Of a DNA stretch of 64,000 nt, positions 54,357 through 61,460 are shown piece after piece; position 1 is the stretch's first letter, and every line of letters starts with the position of its first letter. Origin of the DNA: Lacipirellulaceae bacterium (GTDB taxonomy: Bacteria; Planctomycetota; Planctomycetia; Pirellulales; Lacipirellulaceae); the NCBI GenBank assembly GCA_040218535.1, contig JAVJRG010000012.1, positions 806,001 to 870,000 on the forward strand. The letters run 5' to 3'. The position numbers were made by a program, and so were the translations under genes. The notes under the pieces were generated by a model that worked only from the letters and a program-made list of their open reading frames with translations, did no database searches and was not told the origin of the DNA.

Positions 54357-55703
54357 TCAACTGCCGAAGTTGAAACCCTCTCTTCGGTTTGGCTGTATGA
54401 GAGCATTCGCCGCATCGTTCCCAACGATCGTTTCCCGCTCGCGATCAATCTCAAGCAACTGATTCCCCACGCGGTAGCTGATGTTTGCCAAGTGGCAGAG
54501 CGTCGCGGAGCGATGGGCGGATTCGAGATCGCCGTTGGGGGTTCGACGCGTGCGGACTGCGTCGAGAAAATCTTCTTTGTGCGCGTCGTCGGGAAAACGG
54601 CCATGCTGCTCGGCGGTGACGACTGGTTTACGGCTCTTTGTGCGCTGGAAAACCTGCCAGCCCCCGCCGTGCCGTCCGACAACCATGAGTCCCGCTTCGC
54701 CGAAGATCTCGATCCGCGTCCCATTCTGCGGCCAATAGGGAAACAGATCGCCGTTGCGTACGCCTTGGTCGCTTTTGACCATGTAGGGCGTGTTTTGGGT
54801 TTGGTTGTAGAGCAATACGAGATCTTCAAACTCGAACTGTGTCGCGAGCGTGCCTGCCATTTTCTCGTCGTTTCCCGGATGAGCGATTCCCACCGAGCGC
54901 ACCGTCTTGGGTAACTGGCGGATTTCCAATAGTTGGCAAGCCAAGTCGAGTTGATGGACCGTGTCGTCGGTTACGTCGCCGCCCGCATAGTCCCAATACC
55001 AACGCCACCCGTAGTGCCGCCCCGGGTTGTAGGGTCGCTCGGGTGCCGGGCCAAGCCATTGGTTCCAGTCCAATCCGGCAGGCTTGGGAGCGTCTGGCTT
55101 GTTGACGATCGAGGTATCGACGGCCTGGTTGTAAACGCGGACCAATTCAATCGGGCCGAGTTTTCCCGAGGCGAGGTATTCTCTCGCGCTGGCGTTGCTC
55201 TCGCCGCTTCGATTCTGCGCACCGACCTGGACAACACGATTGTGTTCTACGGCTACGGCAATCAGTTGTCGCCCCTCCGCCACGCTGTGACTGACAGGCT
55301 TCTCGACGTAAACATCCTTGCCGGCTTGGCAGGCGAGCATCGCCGCGGGGCAGTGCCAGTGATCGGGCGTGGCGATCACGACCGCATCAACTTGCGCACT
55401 CTCGATTACCCTCCGCAGGTTACTAAAGATTGAAGGTCGCTTACCGCTGAGTTCCTGAACCTTCTTAGCAGCTTTCTCTCGTCGTGATTCAGCCACATCG
55501 CAAACGGCAGTAATCTCACAATCTTTCCGTTTAGCAAATCCAGGAACGTGGCTGCCCATCATCCGCCCACCGCAGCCGATGAGCCCTAAACGAATCCGAT
55601 CGTTCACGAGTGATGCTTGAGCATAGCTAGATGAGTGTGCAAAAAACCCTAGAGCCGTGGCACCGGTAACTCGACAAAAGCCTCGCCGTGATAGAACTGA
55701 CAT
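54357..55703 (-). CDS. Exported Gfo/Idh/MocA family oxidoreductase
   Basis: A 448-residue NAD(P)-dependent oxidoreductase with a twin-arginine signal (SRRGFCRVTGATALGFFA). The Rossmann loop is IRLGLIGCGGRMMGSHV, followed by VIATPDHWHCPAAML and the conserved EKPVSHS. The C-terminal domain has GRHYGWRWYWDYAGGDVTDD, rich in Trp. These enzymes act on sugars and cyclitols; an exported, Tat-dependent form that carries a bound cofactor is common in planctomycetes. The substrate is unknown. It is the first gene before the hydrolase at 55843 in the reverse direction. Confidence 0.88.
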   Translation of the reverse strand: MSVLSRRGFCRVTGATALGFFAHSSSYAQASLVNDRIRLGLIGCGGRMMGSHVPGFAKRKDCEITAVCDVAESRREKAAKKVQELSGKRPSIFSNLRRVIESAQVDAVVIATPDHWHCPAAMLACQAGKDVYVEKPVSHSVAEGRQLIAVAVEHNRVVQVGAQNRSGESNASAREYLASGKLGPIELVRVYNQAVDTSIVNKPDAPKPAGLDWNQWLGPAPERPYNPGRHYGWRWYWDYAGGDVTDDTVHQLDLACQLLEIRQLPKTVRSVGIAHPGNDEKMAGTLATQFEFEDLVLLYNQTQNTPYMVKSDQGVRNGDLFPYWPQNGTRIEIFGEAGLMVVGRHGGGWQVFQRTKSRKPVVTAEQHGRFPDDAHKEDFLDAVRTRRTPNGDLESAHRSATLCHLANISYRVGNQLLEIDRERETIVGNDAANALIQPNRREGFNFGS

Positions 55704-55738
55704 CGTAAAGCCTGCAAGAATTGTGGCCTGAAGTTATT

Positions 55739-55818
55739 TACCACAGAGGGCACGGAGTACACGGAGGATCGCTGGACAACTTATCTCCTCCGTGTTCTCC
55801 GTGCCCTCTGTGGTTCAA
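55739..55818. repeat. Dispersed palindromic element, copy F
   Basis: Arms CCACAGAGGGCACGGAGTAC plus ACGGAGGA (55741-55768) and TCCTCCGTGTTCTCCGTGCC plus CTCTGTGG (55786-55813) match at 27 of 28 positions, the best stem in the window. The TCCGTG units are spaced nine bases. The sequence between the Gfo/Idh/MocA and hydrolase genes is otherwise empty. Confidence 0.85.
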
Positions 55819-55842
55819 TTAAAAACGAGAGCAGATGGCTTT

Positions 55843-56763
55843 CTATTTGGGCTCGTTGAGTAACGCCCGTTCTTTCAACCAGCGTTCCATCAGTTCGGGC
55901 CACTTGCGGAAACTCCGCTCGCCTGGCATTAGGCCATAGCCATGCCCGCCGCGGGCGAAGATGTGCAGTTCCGCGGGGACTTTATGCTTGATGAGCTGCT
56001 GGTAGTACAGAATCGGGTGTTCGGTCGTTACCGCTTTGTCGTCGCTGGAGTGAATCAACAACGTAGGAGGCGTCGTCTCGTTGACGTGCTTCCATGTGGT
56101 GTAGCGCTGAACGAGCTCGTCGCTCGGTTCTTTGCCAAGGAGGTTCTTTCGCGAACCGGCGTGGGCTGTTTGGAACTCCATCGAAATCACTGGGTAAACG
56201 AGTACCGCAAAGGCCGCTTTGGGATCGTCGTCGCCAGCCATGGTTGAGACGCAAGACGCCAAGTGCCCTCCTGCGGAGAAGCCAATCACACCGATGCGGT
56301 CGGCCCGATAGCCGTGCTCCTGGGCACACTCGGCGATAAGCTGCATGGCACGCTGGGCGTCTTCCAGCGGAGCCGGCTGCTGGTTCTGCCCTCCACCACA
56401 TCGATACTTCAAGATAAACGCCGCAACGCCTCGCTCCTGAAACCACTCAGCCACTGGGTAGCCTTCATTCTTGAGTGAAACCCCTCCGTAACCGCCCCCG
56501 GGCAGTATTAACACCGCAGTGCCATTGGCCTTCTCCTCCTCCGGCAAGTAAGTGCGCATCGCCGGTGCGTTCTGCACGCGCGTCATCCACTCGGGCGTTT
56601 CTTTATGTTCGATCTCCTCCTGATGATTCGCCGGATGATCAGCAGGCCAAATCGGGTTAAACATCGAAGTCTCCTCGGCACAGACCAACTTGGCACAGGA
56701 TAGAACAAGGCCAACGAAAGCGAATGTTAGGACACGGATCGCACGGATTTCACGGATGACCAT
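55843..56763 (-). CDS. Exported alpha/beta hydrolase (esterase type)
   Basis: A 306-residue protein. Nucleophile Ser in VIGFSAGGHLAS, Asp in IHSSDDKAV and His in GGHGYGL form the triad, and LILPGGGYGGVSLKNEG is the oxyanion loop, in the manner of the carbohydrate-esterase-like hydrolases. The likely start is ATG at 56763, giving MVIREIRAIRVLTFAFVGLV as a signal peptide. The first twelve codons lie inside palindromic copy G, so a repeat has become the start of the protein. An ATG at 56820 would also run through the repeat. The substrate is perhaps an acetylated sugar. Confidence 0.8.
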   Translation of the reverse strand: MVIREIRAIRVLTFAFVGLVLSCAKLVCAEETSMFNPIWPADHPANHQEEIEHKETPEWMTRVQNAPAMRTYLPEEEKANGTAVLILPGGGYGGVSLKNEGYPVAEWFQERGVAAFILKYRCGGGQNQQPAPLEDAQRAMQLIAECAQEHGYRADRIGVIGFSAGGHLASCVSTMAGDDDPKAAFAVLVYPVISMEFQTAHAGSRKNLLGKEPSDELVQRYTTWKHVNETTPPTLLIHSSDDKAVTTEHPILYYQQLIKHKVPAELHIFARGGHGYGLMPGERSFRKWPELMERWLKERALLNEPK

Positions 56764-56858
56764 AGGACACATTACCTGATATTCGCGAACAAGATGAGTT
56801 AGTGAAGATTGTCGAAGCAAAGTACTTTCGGAAAACTAATCCGTGATATCCGTGGCCA
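56730..56858. repeat. Dispersed palindromic element, copy G, overlapping a start codon
   Basis: Left arm from 56730 GGACACGGATCGCACGGATT plus TCACGGATGACC, right arm 56840-56857 AATCCGTGATATCCGTGGCC. The left arm overlaps the first codons of the hydrolase gene on the minus strand, which read as Ile-Arg-x three times. Confidence 0.75.
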
Positions 56859-56877
56859 AAAAATTTAGTAACTATTC

Positions 56878-57591
56878 TCAAGCGGTCTTTTCCCACACTC
56901 CCACCACTGCCGGCGGATAGGTCCGCACGTCCCAGCCCTCGTCTTTGCGATTCTCTTTGACGCCACCGGGAAGCAAGCCGAAGTCGAATCGCTCGTCCGC
57001 TTCCACGAGAAAGATACTTTCAGGTGGTGCCGTTTCGACCAGCGAATTGATCAACGCGAGCATGTCCTCTTGGCGATCCACAAAGAACGCATAAGGCGGA
57101 CTGCAAAAAACTAGCCAAGGAACACTCTTGGGCGGGAGCGGGAAAGAGGAAGATGGAAGCTCCTCGGTCAACTTTCCGATCATCGGCAAGTCTCGCTGCC
57201 CCCAGAGGAAGGCGCTCGTGACGCAAAGGTTTGCGAGCTCTTCAACTTCCAGCGACGCAATGTTCTCTTCGACGACACGTGCCGAGGGGATATGCTTCTC
57301 GATAAAGGTCGCGCCGACGCACCCGCGACCAAGGGCCTCCAGCCCGAGCGCACCTGTCCCCGCGAAAAGATCGATCGCATAGCGTCCTTCGCAACCGACG
57401 CTCACGAGATTAAAAAGCGCTTCACGGACCCGGTGCTTCATAGGCCGCGTAACCGGATCGCCGTGGTACTTCAGCTTCCGCCCACGGAAACTCCCGCCGA
57501 TGATCCGCAGCTCGGCCGGCTCGTTCTCTGAGCGAACACTTTTGTCGGGTCGCTCTTTGCCAGATCGTTTTGAGGGACGGGAGCGAGCCAT
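56878..57591 (-). CDS. rsmD: 16S rRNA (guanine(966)-N2)-methyltransferase
   Basis: A 237-residue S-adenosylmethionine-dependent methyltransferase. The N-terminal RIIGGSFRGRKLKY and TRPMKHRVREALFN match RsmD; motif I is AIDLFAGTGALGLEAL. Motif IV, normally (D/N)PPY, is SPPY here (residues 154-157). That is unusual because the first residue helps position the guanine amino group. The N-terminus has a 27-residue basic extension. The C-terminal half seems normal. The Ser substitution might be a lineage variant or lower activity. Confidence 0.87.
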   Translation of the reverse strand: MARSRPSKRSGKERPDKSVRSENEPAELRIIGGSFRGRKLKYHGDPVTRPMKHRVREALFNLVSVGCEGRYAIDLFAGTGALGLEALGRGCVGATFIEKHIPSARVVEENIASLEVEELANLCVTSAFLWGQRDLPMIGKLTEELPSSSFPLPPKSVPWLVFCSPPYAFFVDRQEDMLALINSLVETAPPESIFLVEADERFDFGLLPGGVKENRKDEGWDVRTYPPAVVGVWEKTA

Positions 57592-57626
57592 GACGGGCCT
57601 AGCGTGCTAAGGACTGGACCGCTCCA

Positions 57627-58646
57627 TTACAGCGGCAATTCCACCACTTCGCTACCCGCCCGGGTTGAGAAGGCTCGCCAAACCTCGATAGCAATATCAT
57701 CGCTAACGTATTGAACCGAGCCATCCAGCCGCGACACATTCACTCCGCTAGGATGGTAGCTACGTGAGGTGATCGCCGCGTAAGTGGCGTCGGTGGCGTT
57801 ATCCCCTTCCTTGCGGGAGTTCACGTCGATGTCGTAAACGAGGCCGTCCTTTTCGAAGCGAACGAACGTATTTGGTGTGAACACGGTCGTGAATCCGCTG
57901 TGATGGACGCGTCCGTCGGGCCATTCGGTATGGCCAGTGTTGTTGTTCACCTCGGGTCCCAGCTTCTCTTGCCCCGACATGGGCAGTTGATTGGGTTCGT
58001 CGGGGATGGCTGGCCCTGGATCAGGCGTGTTTCTGATGTACGGTGTGAACGCCTTCACCTCGGCAAAAGCGAGCGTGTTGCTCAGCCCGTCGGTCACTTG
58101 CGCGGCACGGACCTCGGCGTTCACGTAGAAGATGCCGTCCCCTTCACGTGAGGAATCCTGTGGGTCGAACACAAACCAACGACCGAAGTTGCCTCCGTAC
58201 GTGTGTGGGTAAACGAACTCTTCCCCGTTCTTGATGCGGACCTGGTCGTTCGCCTCGCTCGGACAAATGTAGGTTGGCACGCGAAGCGTCGGCACCCCGC
58301 TGGCGCGATTTTCAGGATCGTCCCAGGGGAGATCGAAGTTGATCGTCGCAAAGGCTGAGCCCTGTTCGAGAAACGGCAGCAAACGTGCTTGAATCGACCA
58401 AGAGCCATTATTTGTGACCAATGCCGTCCCTGGGTCGAGCTTGTAGCTTGCTGGGTAGTGCCCCGCGATTGATTCGTGATTGGTTAAGGCGAGGGTGATT
58501 TGCTTGAGGTTGTTCGTGCAGGAATTCCGCCGAGCGGCTTCTCGGGCGGCTTGCACTGCTGGTAGCAACAGCCCCACCAGGACACCGATAATTGCGATCA
58601 CAACCAAGAGTTCAACCAAAGTGAATCCACGCTTTCTCGTCGACAT
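57627..58646 (-). CDS. DUF1559 pseudopilin-like protein
   Basis: A 339-residue protein with the prepilin signal [20 protein letters not shown] near residue 6 and the Ala/Arg-rich helix [20 protein letters not shown]. The DUF1559 body includes [32 protein letters not shown] and a late [20 protein letters not shown], the H-x9-DG ending. The family forms large sets in planctomycetes and may build pseudopilus-like filaments. The ATG at 58646 follows AAAGAGG and is preferred to 58823, which runs through non-coding sequence. Confidence 0.95.
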   Translation of the reverse strand: MSTRKRGFTLVELLVVIAIIGVLVGLLLPAVQAAREAARRNSCTNNLKQITLALTNHESIAGHYPASYKLDPGTALVTNNGSWSIQARLLPFLEQGSAFATINFDLPWDDPENRASGVPTLRVPTYICPSEANDQVRIKNGEEFVYPHTYGGNFGRWFVFDPQDSSREGDGIFYVNAEVRAAQVTDGLSNTLAFAEVKAFTPYIRNTPDPGPAIPDEPNQLPMSGQEKLGPEVNNNTGHTEWPDGRVHHSGFTTVFTPNTFVRFEKDGLVYDIDVNSRKEGDNATDATYAAITSRSYHPSGVNVSRLDGSVQYVSDDIAIEVWRAFSTRAGSEVVELPL

Positions 58647-58852
58647 ACCTCTTTCCTTCCCAATCCGATTGCGAAACTGTGCCGTCAGAGGCGATCTCCA
58701 AGTGGGCCAGTGACGTAATGATTGTTGCTTTGCTATGCTATAAACTAAGCGACTTAAAGCAGTATTCCAGCCATGAATCGCAAAAGCTAGTCGGCAACTG
58801 CTCAATCGTTTGGCTTTCAACAAACACGCAACGTTTTGGGAAACCTAGAACT

Positions 58853-60145
58853 ATGTCTATGTCACGGATGTTATCCGCCTTGCTGCTATTGCTATCTGTA
58901 CCTCTGTTCTCCGCGAATCGAGTCCTAGCTCAAAAAGCGGCAGAGCAGGCTTCTACTGCCGAGGAGCCCGCGGCAGAAGCTACTGCAGAAGCGACCGCTG
59001 CCGAGTCTTCTGAAAAGGGGCCCGAGCCATCCCCAGAAGCGAAGGCCGCGAAAGAGGCTTTCGATGCTCAGCATAAGAAGTGGGAAGCCAAGATCGGCGA
59101 AATCCAGGCGGTTCAAGAGAAGCGTCAGTCTGCTCGTGGTGCTGAGCGTGACCAGTTGGACAAAGATCTGACCAAGCTCCGCAATGAAGCCGCGGGGCTG
59201 ATTGACGACATCGTCGACGCGGGCGTTGCCGTCTACGCCGCCGACTCGGCTGCTTACCCGCGGGTGAATAGCACGATCCTCGCGATCGCCCAGTTCTATC
59301 TGCTTGGCGACGCCAACGGCGACGGCGGCGATCAGTACGAACGCGCTTACAGCCTGATCCAGAAGATGCTCGAAGCCGGCGCTGCGAAGGATTGGCCCTA
59401 TCTTGATATATGGGGCGGAGTCGCGGCGTTTCACATCAACGAATTCGCTGCCGCCGAGGAGCTCTTCGGCAAAGCACGCGACGCGGATGTCCTTGGCCCC
59501 ACGCCGCCTAACCGTAATTCTCGTGACCCGAATACGCGACTCTGGCAAATGGCCCAGGATGTTGAGGGACGCATGCCCGCTTTGAAAAGTGCCTGGGATA
59601 AAGAACAAGAGATTCGCAAAAAAGAAGCGGAAGCCGATGACCTGCCACGAATCAAGTTCACGACCAATCGAGGCGAAGTCGTCATCGAGCTTTTCGAGAA
59701 TGAGGCTCCCCAAGCCGTGGCCAATATCATTACGCTCGTGAAGAAAGGCTACTACGACGGAGTCACTTTCCATCGGGTCCTGCCAGGCTTCATGGCGCAA
59801 GGTGGTGATCCCGACGGCACAGGAACCGGCGGGCCGGGCTACAACATTCGCAGCGAGTACAACAAACCGGGTGCCCGTAAGCACTTCCGCGGCAGCCTCA
59901 GCATGGCCAACACAGGACGGCCCAACACGGGGGGCTCGCAATTCTTCCTTACGTTCGTGCCGACGTCGTTCCTTGATGGACGGCATACGGTTTTTGGCCG
60001 TGTCATGGAGGGCATGGAAGTCGCCGCCAGTCTCAAACGCCGCGACCCCCAGGAACGCCAACCTCCCAAGCCCGACCGCATCATTAAGGCAGAAGTCCTA
60101 CGGGACCGAGGGCACGAGTATGAGTTCGAAAAGTTGCCCGAGTAG
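58853..60145 (+). CDS. Exported cyclophilin-type peptidylprolyl isomerase
   Basis: A 430-residue exported protein with a signal peptide (LSALLLLLSVPLFSANRVLA). An acidic Ala/Glu-rich stretch is followed by a helical part of about 200 residues (KWEAKIGEIQAVQEKRQSAR, YERAYSLIQKMLEAG). The cyclophilin domain spans about 265-425. Landmarks are FTTNRGEVVIELFENEAPQA, GVTFHRVLPGFMAQGGDPDG, RGSLSMANTGRPNTGGSQFF and LDGRHTVFGRV, with the catalytic Arg and the Phe-Met-Gln signature present. It catalyses proline isomerisation in the periplasm. The N-terminal helical region is an addition not seen in the short forms. Confidence 0.9.
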   Translation: MSMSRMLSALLLLLSVPLFSANRVLAQKAAEQASTAEEPAAEATAEATAAESSEKGPEPSPEAKAAKEAFDAQHKKWEAKIGEIQAVQEKRQSARGAERDQLDKDLTKLRNEAAGLIDDIVDAGVAVYAADSAAYPRVNSTILAIAQFYLLGDANGDGGDQYERAYSLIQKMLEAGAAKDWPYLDIWGGVAAFHINEFAAAEELFGKARDADVLGPTPPNRNSRDPNTRLWQMAQDVEGRMPALKSAWDKEQEIRKKEAEADDLPRIKFTTNRGEVVIELFENEAPQAVANIITLVKKGYYDGVTFHRVLPGFMAQGGDPDGTGTGGPGYNIRSEYNKPGARKHFRGSLSMANTGRPNTGGSQFFLTFVPTSFLDGRHTVFGRVMEGMEVAASLKRRDPQERQPPKPDRIIKAEVLRDRGHEYEFEKLPE

Positions 60146-60456
60146 CTGATTTTGGCTGCATTACAGTGCAAATTGGCAGCTTTGCGTCTTATTGGTGCCG
60201 AATAACAGGTCTGAGTCGCCCGCTTGACTCTCAAAGAGCCTACGCCTATCCTATTATTTCGATTTTCGATGCTGGCGGCCTCTTCTATTTAGAATGCTAA
60301 TCTGAGCAGGGATTGCTCGAATCCGACGTCTCAGGACCGTTTGCCAAGCTCATAAGTGGCAAACGTATGTCGATTAGCGATTGGTTGAGAGACTCCGAGT
60401 AGAGATTCCGCGCATACCGTCCGTAGCGGTGGAACGCTGCAACGACACCCTTTGAG
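60146..60456. other. Intergenic region, 311 bases
   Basis: Upstream of the LysR-type gene. AT-richer than the surroundings, with no gene or hairpin that I can support. It should contain the regulator's promoter and perhaps an autoregulatory site. Confidence 0.4.
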
Positions 60457-61404
60457 ATGACAGCCGTGCAAATCAAGAACATGAAAGTCTTCTGTGATGT
60501 GGTCGAGCGTCGCAGCTTTTCGCAAGCTGCCGATGACAACGACATTTCGCAATCGACCGCCAGCAATATGGTCTTGCAGCTTGAAGAACGTTTGGGAGTT
60601 GCCCTGCTCGATCGCTCAACGCGACCGTTTGAGCTGACTCCCGAGGGTGAGTGTTATTACCAAGGATGCGAACAGATCGTGAAACATTACGAGGACCTCG
60701 AAGAGGAGGTTCGCACATTAAGTGATGCAAAGGCACGCAGCTTGGTGGTTGCTTCGATTTACTCTGCAGGCTTACATCACTTAAACGAACTGTGGCCACA
60801 GTTCCGAGAAGCCAACCCCCGCGCCTCGCTGAAGCTAAAGACGCTGAATCCCCAAGAAGTCTACGAGTGCGTCGAGTCCGGCAAGAGCGAACTTGGCTTG
60901 ATGAGCTTCCCGAAAGCTACCGACAGTTTGGATATCGAGATTTGGTACGAAGAACCGATGGTGGCCGTCGTGCCGCCGAGTTCACCATTGTCCGAGAAGG
61001 AAGAGATCCATTTGAGCGAACTCGCTGGTGAACCGTTTATCGCCTTTGACACGAAGCTCGCCCTGCGAAGGGCCGTGGATCGACGCCTTCGCGAAGAGGG
61101 CGTGAAAGTCGAGATCGCGCACGAGTTTGACAATATCGAGAATGTGAAAAAGGACATTGAGCACGGCGCCGGCGTGAGCCTGCTCCCCGAACTGACGGTT
61201 CGCGAAGAGATTGCCCTTGGCACCCTCGCTATGGCTCGAATCGCTGGTGAGCCACTGACGCGCCCCTTGGGTTTCGTCTTCCGCCGCGATCGTCCGCGGA
61301 GCGAACTGGCCCAGCAGTTTGTCGCCTTGCTCAATAAAAACATCGAGCAACTCAATCAACCTGCCGAGCAATTGCAGAAGAAGGCATTGGCAGAGCCCGC
61401 ATAG
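60457..61404 (+). CDS. LysR-type transcriptional regulator
   Basis: A 315-residue regulator. The HTH is at residues 5-64 (VQIKNMKVFCDVVERRSFSQ, AADDNDISQSTASNMVLQLE, ERLGVALLDRSTRPFELTPE), followed by an effector-binding domain with two alpha/beta halves. It lies 56 bases upstream of gltB on the same strand; in Bacillus a LysR protein, GltC, controls the glutamate synthase genes, so a comparable role is plausible. The effector cannot be inferred. Confidence 0.88.
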   Translation: MTAVQIKNMKVFCDVVERRSFSQAADDNDISQSTASNMVLQLEERLGVALLDRSTRPFELTPEGECYYQGCEQIVKHYEDLEEEVRTLSDAKARSLVVASIYSAGLHHLNELWPQFREANPRASLKLKTLNPQEVYECVESGKSELGLMSFPKATDSLDIEIWYEEPMVAVVPPSSPLSEKEEIHLSELAGEPFIAFDTKLALRRAVDRRLREEGVKVEIAHEFDNIENVKKDIEHGAGVSLLPELTVREEIALGTLAMARIAGEPLTRPLGFVFRRDRPRSELAQQFVALLNKNIEQLNQPAEQLQKKALAEPA

Positions 61405-61460
61405 CAACTACAAAACAAAGAAATCGGCAAGAAAGCCACATAACACACGAGACTCAAGTC

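Noticed and set aside
58925-60061. A 378-codon open frame antisense to the cyclophilin gene
   Set aside because: It mirrors the codon bias of the real gene; the plus strand carries complete cyclophilin motifs.
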